From NCBI GenBank assembly GCA_031254955.1, contig JAIRTK010000035.1, positions 1-23,192 of the forward strand: DNA of 23,192 bases, in the 5' to 3' direction. Every line of letters begins with the position of its first letter. Positions within the stretch are counted from its first letter, which is position 1. Position numbers and translations under genes: made by a program. This document shows, piece by piece, positions 8,752 to 15,841 of the stretch. The notes beneath the pieces were generated by a model, which was not told the DNA's origin, ran no database searches, and saw only the letters and a list, made by a program, of their open reading frames with translations. Source of the DNA: Opitutaceae bacterium (GTDB lineage: Bacteria > Verrucomicrobiota > Verrucomicrobiia > Opitutales > Opitutaceae).

Positions 8752-11283
8752 ATGAAAAACAAATTTTCCATACTGGCCGCCTGCATCCTCGCCCTGCTCG
8801 CCTTTCCCGACGGCGGCGCGCGCCTCGCCGCCCAAACCGTGAACGACACCGCTCCGAACGCTTCCTCAAAACCCTCCGACGAAGATGTCGTCCAGCTCAA
8901 CGTCTTCGACGTGACCGAAAGCCGCGATGTCGGCTACATCTCCACCAACGCCGAAAGTGCCACCCGCCTCAACGTCCCCATCGGCGACATCCCGCAGAAC
9001 ATCGTCGTCTTCAATCAGGAGTTTCTCCGCGACATCATGGCCGAGAGCATCGCCGACGTGGTCCTCTATGACCCCACCATCACCCCCACCAACGAAGGCG
9101 ACAGCTTCGCCATGCGCGGCATGGGCGGCGCCGCCGCCCCCGGCGTCGGCGCCAACTACTTCAACGGCTTCGAGCAACTCGGCGGCTTCGGCTCCCAGAC
9201 CATCGTCAACACCGAACGCATCGAAATCCTCAAAGGCCCCAACGCCGTCCTCTACGGCCAAGGCGCCTTCGGCGGCACCATCTCCCGCACCTCCAAAAAA
9301 CCCACCGGCGCCAAAAAAACCTCCCTCCTCTCCCGCATGGACCAGTATGGCTTTTTCCGCACCCAGATAGACACCCAAGCCCCCATCATCCGGAAAAAAC
9401 TCTCCTTCCGCCTCAACGCCCGCTGGGGCAAGGGCGACGACTTCAAAAACTACCCCCAGAACGACTGGGTCCTTTCCCCCTCCATCCGCTGGGACATCAC
9501 CCGCCGCGACACCCTCTTCCTTGAATACACCCGCACCTATGAAAAGGTGTCCTACACCAACCTTGAGTTCCTCCTCCACGACGGCACCCCTCTCGAAATC
9601 ACCGTCAACGACATCCGCTACCCCGTGGACGTGCACCGCTACCTCGGCACCCAAGACGACCTTAACGTCCACAAAAACAATATCGTCTATGCGGAATACC
9701 GCCACGAATTCTCCCGCAATTTCCACTTCCGGGCCATGTTCAACTCGGAAAACAAGTCGGCGGACAACCTCCAAACCCTCATGGACGCCCAGTATTTTGC
9801 CTTTGTCCACCAACCCGGCCCCGACGGAAAACCCGACATCAACAAACCCGAGGCCCCCTACGTCTCCCGCTACTTCCGCGACTGGATTCAATCCTACGAC
9901 GCCTACCGCGCCCGCGTCGAGTTCGTCCTCACCGACGTGGACACCTGGTTCGTCCGCCACAAACTCATCCTCGGCGCCGGCTGGGAGGACCTCGCCACCG
10001 ACGACATCCGCCTCCAAAGCCTCCACAACCGCACCACCTTGGGACGGGTGCCAGCTGATGGCGCCCCGTATATGCCGTTTGAGACCCTCTTCAACGACAA
10101 CCTCCGCCTCGCCCCGGCCAACATCCTCAGCCACACCCCGGAGCGCGTCCCCTGGGTCGGCGGTGCTCTCCAGCCGCTCGTCTTCGACCACTACAACATC
10201 GCCGGCATCCCCGTCATCACCCAGCAAGTCCCCGGCGAATACGGCAGCACCCTCCCCCGCGTCAACGTCAACCAACTCATGACCACGCGCATGATTTCCT
10301 ACTATTTCAGCGATCTCATGTCCCTGCTCGACGGACGCCTCTTCGTCCAGTTCGGCCTCCGCTACCTCGACGCCAAACGCACCGAAGACCGCCGCGGCAC
10401 AGTCTACAACCGCTTCTCCGCCTCCGAAAACGACCGCCGCCTGCTCGACAAATACTACCGCGTTTACAACGAATACCCCCTCACCCACAGCTTCGGCCTC
10501 GTTTACCACCTCACCAAGGACAAACAATGGACCGCCTACTTTAACAACAACGCCTCCTTCCGCCCCAACTACTCCACCGAGTATCCCGAAGGCCCCAAGC
10601 TCAAGTCCATGACCGGCACCCAATACGAAGCCGGCGTGAAATTCTTCGACGTTCGCAACAACCGCTTCCACGCCACCCTCAGCTACTTCAACATCACCCA
10701 GCGCAACGTCCCCCAAGCCGGCCAAGTCACCTACACCGACGCCGAAGGCATGGTCCGCGACCGCTGGGGCAGCATCACCATCAAAGGCCTCAACGCCCAA
10801 GGCGGCGAACTCGGCTTCAACGCCATCCCCCTCCCCGGCTGGCAGGTCGTCGGCGGCTACGCCTTCATCCGCAGCATCAACCTCGACCCCCAAGTCAACC
10901 CGAATTCGGGCGAACGCTTCGACAAGCACCACTACCGCACCCCCCGCCACTCCGTCTCCATGCGCCACACCTACAAGTTCACCAACGGCCCGGTGCGCGG
11001 CCTCACCCTCGGCCTGGGCTTCCAATGGCGCGACACCATGCTCGCCCAATACATCCCCTACACCAACGAAATCCGCGCCGAGCCACCCTACAGCACCCCC
11101 AGCTACCTCAACATCGACGCCGACATCGCCTACGGCTTCAGACTCAGCAAAAAGATCTTCTGCGTCGCCCGCCTCAAGGTCTCCAACATTACTGGCGAAT
11201 ACAACGCCCTCGCCTCCTACAACATCCGCGTCAACTGGGCACGCCCCCGCAACGCCGTCGTCGAGCTGGAAATGCGATTCTGA
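8752..11283 (+). CDS. TonB-dependent outer-membrane receptor
   Basis: ATG 8752 is 50 bases after the second autotransporter and gives a Sec signal peptide (MKNKFSILAACILALLAF..., cut near LAAQ, residue 27-28). The mature N-terminus has VVQLNVFDVTESRDVGY (46-62), a TonB-box-like stretch leading into the plug. The plug motif IEILKGPNAVLYGQG (157-171) is the clearest family signature, followed by GGTISR. Alternating aromatic/polar strands then run to the C-terminal VELEMRF, whose final Phe is typical of BAM-assembled barrels. At 843 aa the length is normal for the family. There is no N-terminal carboxypeptidase-like or secretin/TonB-signalling domain, so neither SusC-type uptake nor FecA-type signalling is supported. 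By family it imports a ligand across the outer membrane using TonB-ExbBD energy; siderophore, glycan or cobalamin cannot be told apart here. No Shine-Dalgarno site is seen; the start is preceded by TTTTATAAC. In-frame upstream extension to 8638 would run into the previous gene and is rejected. Confidence 0.95.
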   Translation: MKNKFSILAACILALLAFPDGGARLAAQTVNDTAPNASSKPSDEDVVQLNVFDVTESRDVGYISTNAESATRLNVPIGDIPQNIVVFNQEFLRDIMAESIADVVLYDPTITPTNEGDSFAMRGMGGAAAPGVGANYFNGFEQLGGFGSQTIVNTERIEILKGPNAVLYGQGAFGGTISRTSKKPTGAKKTSLLSRMDQYGFFRTQIDTQAPIIRKKLSFRLNARWGKGDDFKNYPQNDWVLSPSIRWDITRRDTLFLEYTRTYEKVSYTNLEFLLHDGTPLEITVNDIRYPVDVHRYLGTQDDLNVHKNNIVYAEYRHEFSRNFHFRAMFNSENKSADNLQTLMDAQYFAFVHQPGPDGKPDINKPEAPYVSRYFRDWIQSYDAYRARVEFVLTDVDTWFVRHKLILGAGWEDLATDDIRLQSLHNRTTLGRVPADGAPYMPFETLFNDNLRLAPANILSHTPERVPWVGGALQPLVFDHYNIAGIPVITQQVPGEYGSTLPRVNVNQLMTTRMISYYFSDLMSLLDGRLFVQFGLRYLDAKRTEDRRGTVYNRFSASENDRRLLDKYYRVYNEYPLTHSFGLVYHLTKDKQWTAYFNNNASFRPNYSTEYPEGPKLKSMTGTQYEAGVKFFDVRNNRFHATLSYFNITQRNVPQAGQVTYTDAEGMVRDRWGSITIKGLNAQGGELGFNAIPLPGWQVVGGYAFIRSINLDPQVNPNSGERFDKHHYRTPRHSVSMRHTYKFTNGPVRGLTLGLGFQWRDTMLAQYIPYTNEIRAEPPYSTPSYLNIDADIAYGFRLSKKIFCVARLKVSNITGEYNALASYNIRVNWARPRNAVVELEMRF

Positions 11284-11573
11284 CAGCCGGGACCTCCCGC
11301 CCCGCCCCCGTGTCATGGCCCCGCCAGTTCCCTGCCCCCTCTCGAAAATAGACGAACCCGAACAAGGCCCTTCGCTACTTTGAATGAATGACTGATGTTA
11401 CGCGGAGGCGTCCTTTTGAACCATCCAACGCAACCCATTCCCGGCAAGGCGGCCTCTCCGAGTCCTCCGCCACCACGCTCCGATTTCTCCATGAAAATTC
11501 AAACCGCCAGCCCGGTCCGGCGGCGGCCTCGCCCAGGCCTCCCAGCCGGCCCCGCGTAACATCAGATAATAAT
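11284..11573 (+). other. 290-base intergenic region before the sialidase/NHL gene
   Basis: An in-frame ATG at 11388 would extend the next gene through this stretch, but the extra 62 residues are low-complexity Pro/Arg/Ser and are encoded by a hairpin repeat that also occurs outside genes at 14393-14509. I therefore treat it as non-coding. It contains the paired-hairpin repeat (11441-11556) and ends in an AT-rich run, GATAATAATATG, that abuts the chosen start. No T-tailed terminator is seen after the receptor gene. I see no clear -35/-10 pair. Confidence 0.6.
11441..11556 (+). repeat. Paired-hairpin intergenic repeat, copy 1
   Basis: Two 21-nt hairpin-like units at 11448-11468 and 11522-11542, 74 bases apart, each with 9-base arms around a 3-base loop (GGCGGCCTC/GAGTCCTCC around TCC; GGCGGCCTC/CAGGCCTCC around GCC). 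Each stem has two mismatches. The whole stretch aligns with 14393-14509 through shared blocks GGCCTCTCCGAG, CCTCCGCC, CACGC-CCGATT, CATG-AAATT-AA-CC, CGGCGG and CCCCGCG, with the same unit spacing to within one base. No transposase or target-site duplication is evident. A dispersed REP/MITE-like or structured-RNA repeat is inferred. Confidence 0.7.
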
Positions 11574-14399
11574 ATGAAAACCAAATCCGCTCCCCCCGCC
11601 CCGCCTCGCCGCGCCGACAAAACCCAAATAGTGTCGCTGGCCGCGTGTCTGGCCGCGCTCGTGTCCGCAACATCCGCCGCGCCGATGGATTCCACCACGC
11701 TGACCGATTTCGATTTCAGCACGGCGCAGCAAAACCGCACCCAAACCCTGCTCGACAACGGCACGCTGGAACTCCGGCGCATCCTCACCGGCCCCACCGG
11801 CGCCAGTGCCTACCGCCACATGGGCTGGCCCGTCGCCACCCGCCTGCCCGACGGACGCACCGTCGTGCTCATCCGAAACCTCAAAAGCCATTCGGGATAC
11901 GACAGCCAGCCCGACAACGCCCGCCGCGTCATCTGGTCCGACGACAACATGACCACCTGGCAACCCGCCAGCCCGCTCGCCAACCCGCCGCCTCTGGGCG
12001 TCAACACCGGCGGCGACATCACCACCCTCGGCAACTACGACTACAAAGGCATGCACGCCCTCTCCTGGGCCGTCCCGCCCGGCTCGACCGCGCCCCGCCT
12101 CGTCGCCATCACCGCCAAGCACGATGTCGCCGGCACGCCCTCCGCGAAAGCGTTTCGCGTTTACCTTTCCGAAGATCGCGGCGCGACTTGGCGCGAGCAA
12201 CCCGGCGCCCTCGCCGGCCTCTCCTACGATGATGCGGTCCACTGCGGCCCCAACATCGCGCGCCATCCTGAATTTGGACTGGTTGTTCCCTTTGGCCAGC
12301 CAAGCAACACCAACAAAAACAATGCCATCGCCCGCAGCGCCGACGCCGGCGGGACCTGGGAAATCCAAAAATGGACCAACGCCGCCGCCTCCCGCAGCAT
12401 CGAGCCGGCCATCGCCACCTGGGGCGCCGGCCACATGGTCATGATTGGCCGCGAGCGCATGGACGCCTACGGCCACGACACCGCCACCGGAAAATATTAT
12501 TACACGCAGCACGTTTATCAACACACCCCCGGAGCGCCCTTCTCCGCCGTCACCTTCACCACCGCCCGCACCAACATCGCCGGCAACGGGAAAACCCCCG
12601 TCGCCAAAGGCAAAAACGGCTACGAGGCGCACGACACCGCCGACATCATCCACAACCCCGTCACCGGACGCATCGAAATGATACAAAGCTCCCGCTGGGG
12701 CGCGGGGGCGGAAAATCCGCTCCCGGCCACCCCTGAAAACCCGACGGAACCGGTCAACGCGCTCAACCTCTGGAGCATCGACCCCGTGGACCTCCTCGCC
12801 GGCGGCGCCACCTGGCGCTTCGACGGCAACCTCGTCGAACGCCAAGGCATCATCCTCGGCGCCGTCGGGCTGCCCAAGGACAACAAAGACGGCTACCACC
12901 CCGGCGGCTCCATCGTGGACGAAGCCGCCGGCAAACAGCACATCTTTATATATGTCGGCGTTTATACCCAATACGCCAACGCCTACCGCCTCAGCCGCCC
13001 GCTCGACACCTACGCCTTCCGCGCCGCCTGCGGCCTGCCCCCGCTGCCCGCGCCCGCCATTACCGGCATCACCGACATCGCCGACGACAACACCGTCACC
13101 CTCACCGGCCTCAATTTCACCGCGCTCAAGGAAGTGCTCGTCGGCGGCAAAACCGCGACCGTCTCGACCTCCAGCGCCACCCAAATCAAGCTCACCATCC
13201 CCGTCGGCGCGGCCACCGGCGCCAAAATCACCGTCCGCACCGACAACGGCATCGTCACCAGCGACACCGGCATCGTCCTCCCCGACCACGGCGTCGCCGC
13301 CTCGCCCCTCGCGCCCGCCGGCATCGCCGCCGCCGCCGGCGCGTCCGCCCCCGCGCTTTACATCGCCGACGCGCAAAACCACGTCGTCCTGCGCGTCACC
13401 CAGCCCGGCGGCGCCACCGCCATCTTCGCCGGGCAACCCGGCGCCCCCGGCGCCCTCGACGGCGACACCGCTTCCGCCCGCCTCCGCGAGCCTCGCGGCC
13501 TCGCCATCAACGCCGCCGGCGCCCTCGTCATCGCCGACACCGGCAACTCCCGCATCCGCCTCGTCACCGGACGCACCATCACCCCCGCCGGCGCCGGCGC
13601 CCTCAACCGCCCCCACGCCCTCGCCGCCCACGACACCAACGGCGACACCTACATCGCCGACACCGGCAACCACAGGATCCAAAAAATCAACGCCGCCGGC
13701 ATCCTCTCCACCGTCGCCGGCTCCGGCCTGGCCGGTTTCGCCGACGGCCCCGCCCCCGCCGCCCGCTTCAGATCCCCGAAAGGCATCGCCGTGGACGCCG
13801 CCGGCAACCTCTACGTCGCCGACACCGGCAACCACGCCATCCGCTACATCGACACCGCCTCCGGCAGCGTCTCCACCCTCGCCGGACAACCCGGCTCGCC
13901 CGGCCATGACGACGGCCCCGCCCCCTCCGCGAAATTCAACGCGCCCGAAGGCGTGACCGTTGACGCCGACGGCGACGTGTTTGTCGCCGACACCGGCAAC
14001 TCCCGCATCCGCGAAATCCACTCCGGCGCCGTCGCCACCCTCGCCGGCAGCGCCCCCGGTTTCCACGACGACGCCGGCGCCGCCGCGCAGTTCGACGCCC
14101 CCTCCGCCCTCGTCATCGCCGAGGACGGCAACCTCTACATCGCCGACCCCCGCAACCGCGCCGTCCGCCGCCTGACCCCTGACAACACCGTTTCGACCAT
14201 CATCTCCGGCACCGCCCCCCCGGACACCCCCGCCGCCGGCGGCGCGGGCGGCCCAAACAACTCCGGCTCCGGCGGCGGCGCGCCGACCCGGTTCCTCGCC
14301 GCCGCCCTCCTCGCCCTCCTCGCCGCCCGCGCCCGCCCTCCGCGCCTGTTTATGAAACGCGGGCGACCCGCCCGCCCTCTTGATGCGCAACGCCGGTAG
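11574..14399 (+). CDS. Secreted BNR/Asp-box (sialidase-like) propeller fused to IPT/TIG and NHL repeats
   Basis: ATG 11574 gives a Sec signal peptide with a long basic n-region (residues 1-36, ending LVSATSAA); the ATG at 11388 adds a repeat-encoded extension. The product is 941 aa. Residues ~60-485 form a sialidase-type propeller with two exact Asp-boxes, SEDRGATW (199-206) and SADAGGTW (255-262), and a degenerate SDDNMTTW (122-129). Near residue 493 an IPT/TIG Ig-like domain starts (PAITGITDIADDNTVTLTGL). From ~590 to 885 six NHL units are marked by IADAQN, IADTGN (twice), VADTGN (twice) and IADPRN, giving a predicted six-bladed propeller. The C-terminus is Gly-rich (GGAGG, SGGGAP), then FLAAALLALLAA, then a basic tail, resembling a sorting or anchoring signal. 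Asp-boxes are structural, and I could not assign the sialidase arginine triad or nucleophile, so glycosidase activity is unproven. It lies 290 bases from the receptor gene, so separate transcription is likely. Confidence 0.9.
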   Translation: MKTKSAPPAPPRRADKTQIVSLAACLAALVSATSAAPMDSTTLTDFDFSTAQQNRTQTLLDNGTLELRRILTGPTGASAYRHMGWPVATRLPDGRTVVLIRNLKSHSGYDSQPDNARRVIWSDDNMTTWQPASPLANPPPLGVNTGGDITTLGNYDYKGMHALSWAVPPGSTAPRLVAITAKHDVAGTPSAKAFRVYLSEDRGATWREQPGALAGLSYDDAVHCGPNIARHPEFGLVVPFGQPSNTNKNNAIARSADAGGTWEIQKWTNAAASRSIEPAIATWGAGHMVMIGRERMDAYGHDTATGKYYYTQHVYQHTPGAPFSAVTFTTARTNIAGNGKTPVAKGKNGYEAHDTADIIHNPVTGRIEMIQSSRWGAGAENPLPATPENPTEPVNALNLWSIDPVDLLAGGATWRFDGNLVERQGIILGAVGLPKDNKDGYHPGGSIVDEAAGKQHIFIYVGVYTQYANAYRLSRPLDTYAFRAACGLPPLPAPAITGITDIADDNTVTLTGLNFTALKEVLVGGKTATVSTSSATQIKLTIPVGAATGAKITVRTDNGIVTSDTGIVLPDHGVAASPLAPAGIAAAAGASAPALYIADAQNHVVLRVTQPGGATAIFAGQPGAPGALDGDTASARLREPRGLAINAAGALVIADTGNSRIRLVTGRTITPAGAGALNRPHALAAHDTNGDTYIADTGNHRIQKINAAGILSTVAGSGLAGFADGPAPAARFRSPKGIAVDAAGNLYVADTGNHAIRYIDTASGSVSTLAGQPGSPGHDDGPAPSAKFNAPEGVTVDADGDVFVADTGNSRIREIHSGAVATLAGSAPGFHDDAGAAAQFDAPSALVIAEDGNLYIADPRNRAVRRLTPDNTVSTIISGTAPPDTPAAGGAGGPNNSGSGGGAPTRFLAAALLALLAARARPPRLFMKRGRPARPLDAQRR
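14359..14375 (+). repeat. GC-only hairpin in the 3' end of the NHL gene
   Basis: Perfect 7-bp inverted repeat GCGGGCG / CGCCCGC around the 3-base loop ACC. It has the same short-loop style as the downstream repeats. It encodes part of the basic tail (KRGRPARP) of the preceding protein, 18 bases before the aligned start of repeat copy 2. The repeat element may have extended into the gene and supplied its last codons. No T-run follows, so it is not a canonical terminator. Confidence 0.5.
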
Positions 14400-14509
14400 G
14401 GAGGCCTCTCCGAGGCCTCCGCCGAACACGCGCCGATTGCCATGCGAAATTTCAAGCCACCCTCTCCGCCCGGCGGAGACCTCTCCGAGGCCCCCTTGCC
14501 GCCCCCGCG
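14393..14509 (+). repeat. Paired-hairpin intergenic repeat, copy 2
   Basis: Second copy of the element at 11441-11556, starting 7 bases before the end of the NHL gene. Its first unit (14400-14420) is a perfect 9-bp hairpin: GGAGGCCTC and GAGGCCTCC around TCC. Its second unit (14475-14495) is GGAGACCTC/GAGGCCCCC around TCC with two A-C mismatches. The units are 75 bases apart, against 74 in copy 1. The two copies bracket the sialidase/NHL gene in direct orientation. Confidence 0.75.
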
Positions 14510-14555
14510 CACCAGCAGCCACGGCAAAACTAATGTTTCCGAACAAGTCCAATCA

Positions 14556-14610
14556 CAATGATACCATTTTCCAATGATAATTGGACTTCTGGAGGGCCAA
14601 TTATCATTGG
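14556..14610. promoter_or_regulatory. Double CCAAT-ATTGG palindrome, candidate operator
   Basis: CCAATGATAATTGG (14571-14584) and its exact reverse complement CCAATTATCATTGG (14597-14610) are separated by 12 bases. Each 14-mer is itself an inverted repeat (CCAAT/ATTGG around 4 bases). A further CAATGATA lies 16 bases before the second one (14556 and 14572). The block is AT-rich inside very GC-rich DNA, upstream of the thioredoxin-like/RHS pair. Read as RNA it makes a 14-bp hairpin whose 12-base loop ends in GGAGGG, but no start codon follows at a useful distance. Candidate repressor or activator site; the protein that binds it is unknown. The TGATAAT/ATTATCA halves recall Fur half-sites, but their spacing does not fit a Fur box. 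Confidence 0.5.
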
Positions 14611-14671
14611 GAAATGCTATGAAACCCTTCGCCCCATGATTAGAACGTTTTTTGCTTATTCTGTTGCAAAT

Positions 14672-14725
14672 GGCAGGGATGGCTCGCCGGGCCGTCCGTG
14701 GCGGTCTCTCCGAAACCGCCCTGCC
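14672..14725 (+). repeat. Hairpin repeat locus 3, predicted three-way junction
   Basis: An outer stem GGCAG (14672-14676) / CTGCC (14721-14725) directly encloses two 9-bp, 3-nt-loop hairpins. Unit A (14677-14697) is GGATGGCTC/GGGCCGTCC around GCC; all nine pairs form in RNA if two G-U wobbles are allowed. Unit B (14700-14720) is GGCGGTCTC/GAAACCGCC around TCC with one C-A mismatch. Only GT separates A from B, and no unpaired bases flank the outer stem. Unit B shares the CTCTCCGA core with the units at 11448, 14400 and 14475. The arms differ from those copies yet remain mostly paired. Confidence 0.65.
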
Positions 14726-14737
14726 TTGTGCGACAAC

Positions 14738-15841
14738 TTGAACGAAAAATGCTCCAATATCCCTGTCGCATTTGTATTGCTTTTTGCCGTCTTTCTACTC
14801 CCTGCCTGGCCCCTCTGCGCCGGGGTGGAGCCGCGCGGCGGCGCTCCCGCCATAAAACAAAGCCCGGCCTTCGTTCCGGTAAAAAGCGGCGCCGATGCAA
14901 TCTGGTCGCGCATGGTCCCGCCACGAGGCGCGGGCAGGCCGGGTCTCCCGGCCTCCGTTGACTGGTCGCAAACGGAGGCGCTTGCCCGTGAGTTTCAGGC
15001 AAAATATCCTGACGATCCCCGCGCAAAAGAGGCTCGAAAAATCGAGGTGACGGCCTTGTTGAAACGACAGGGAGGGAATGCCGGCACCCCGCCTCCGGAT
15101 GCCGAGGCTCGCATCGTGCGGTATATGGCCGATGCATCCATCCCGGCGAAGGATCGTTTTGATATAAGCATGATGACGCGGGAGGTGCGGAAGGATCGCT
15201 CGAAAATCCGCTCCCATGACGACTCGGCGCGGTCGCGCATCGAGGATGCCCGCGGCTTGATTAATGAATTTCCAGACGATCCCCGTGGATACGGTTACAT
15301 GCTGTCGGTGGCCAAAAGCAGCGCATCCGCCATCGCGAACGAGGCGTCCAATGAATTGATTCATTCCTCCGCGCCTGAAAAAATAAAAACCGGCGCCCGA
15401 AAACTGCTTGCTCAGCGGGCACTGGAAGGCAAGCCCATGAATATAAGGGGACTGGATGTCAGCGCTTTCAAGGGGCGTCCGGTGTTGCTTTATACATGGT
15501 CGGCAAAGCGCCCGGAGATGGTCCGCGCATTCAAATATTGGGCCGTCAAGTCGGGCGTGGACATGATTGGCGTCAATATTGACAGCGATAAAGAGGCGGC
15601 CCGCCAGTTCGCGCAAAGCGAGCATCCTCCCGGCTTGCTTGTTTACGACGGCGGCGGGCTGGACGGTCCGATCACCTCGCAACTGCGGCTCCTGATGCCA
15701 TCATCCGTTTACCTGATTGACCGGCACGGCGTGCTGGTTGACACCTGCGGGCACATCGGGACGCTTGGAAAGCTTGCGGCCCTGCAAAAAACGGATGGCG
15801 CTGAAAAACCGGACGCACGGCGGGATGGAGGTGAAAAATGA
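14738..15841 (+). CDS. Secreted thioredoxin-fold-like protein lacking CxxC
   Basis: TTG 14738 is the preferred start. It places a standard signal peptide first (NEKCSNIPVAFVLLFAVFLL, cut near LCAG) and keeps the hairpin repeat outside the gene; ATG 14636 or 14558 would bury the hydrophobic core behind 35-60 repeat-encoded residues. No good Shine-Dalgarno site supports any of the three. The product is 367 aa. Residues ~60-225 look helical and are rich in Asp, Arg and Lys (ALAREFQAKYPDDPRAKEAR), possibly TPR-like. From ~239 the pattern is that of a TlpA/redoxin-type domain: LDVSAFKGRPVLLYTWSAKRPE, then MIGVNIDSD, then LMPSSVYLIDRHGVLVD. The active-site position reads WSAKRPE (W254), so both catalytic cysteines are absent and a redox role is unlikely. 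The stop overlaps the RHS start by 4 bases (ATGA), implying coupled translation and linked function. Confidence 0.8.
   Translation: MNEKCSNIPVAFVLLFAVFLLPAWPLCAGVEPRGGAPAIKQSPAFVPVKSGADAIWSRMVPPRGAGRPGLPASVDWSQTEALAREFQAKYPDDPRAKEARKIEVTALLKRQGGNAGTPPPDAEARIVRYMADASIPAKDRFDISMMTREVRKDRSKIRSHDDSARSRIEDARGLINEFPDDPRGYGYMLSVAKSSASAIANEASNELIHSSAPEKIKTGARKLLAQRALEGKPMNIRGLDVSAFKGRPVLLYTWSAKRPEMVRAFKYWAVKSGVDMIGVNIDSDKEAARQFAQSEHPPGLLVYDGGGLDGPITSQLRLLMPSSVYLIDRHGVLVDTCGHIGTLGKLAALQKTDGAEKPDARRDGGEK
15827..15834 (+). promoter_or_regulatory. Strong Shine-Dalgarno site of the RHS gene
   Basis: GGAGGTGA lies just before the ATG at 15838, with GGAGG six bases from the start codon. It is inside the last codons of the thioredoxin-like gene. 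It is the only near-perfect Shine-Dalgarno site at any gene start in the window and decides the start of the RHS gene. With the ATGA overlap it points to translational coupling. Confidence 0.85.

Larger units (their letters stand above)
14400..14737 (+). other. 338-base intergenic region between the NHL gene and the thioredoxin-like gene
   Basis: Non-coding on my reading. It holds in order repeat copy 2, the AT-rich double palindrome 14571-14610, and the three-way-junction hairpin locus 14672-14725. Open frames starting at ATG 14558 and ATG 14636 run through here into the next gene, but they would translate the palindrome or the hairpin repeats, which argues against both. No T-tailed terminator and no convincing -35/-10 pair are seen. 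Confidence 0.6.

Noticed and set aside
11388..11573. In-frame upstream ATG that would lengthen the sialidase/NHL protein by 62 residues
   Set aside because: The added residues are encoded by the hairpin repeat and would place a low-complexity stretch before a good signal peptide.
11562..14552. Long - strand open frame opposite the sialidase/NHL gene
   Set aside because: Same codon-composition artefact; Gly/Ala/Asp/Val-rich with no recognisable motif, while the + strand has exact Asp-boxes and NHL repeats.
14571..14610. Rho-independent terminator after the NHL gene
   Set aside because: The stem is AT-rich and not followed by a T-run; the GC hairpins nearby also lack T-tails.
14571..14610. 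Fur box
   Set aside because: TGATAAT and ATTATCA halves are present but separated by about 18 bases instead of the compact overlapping arrangement of Fur sites.
14558..14737. In-frame ATG 14558 or 14636 as the start of the thioredoxin-like gene
   Set aside because: Both run through the palindrome and/or the hairpin repeat and push the signal-peptide core far inside. They remain possible because TTG 14738 lacks a clear Shine-Dalgarno site.
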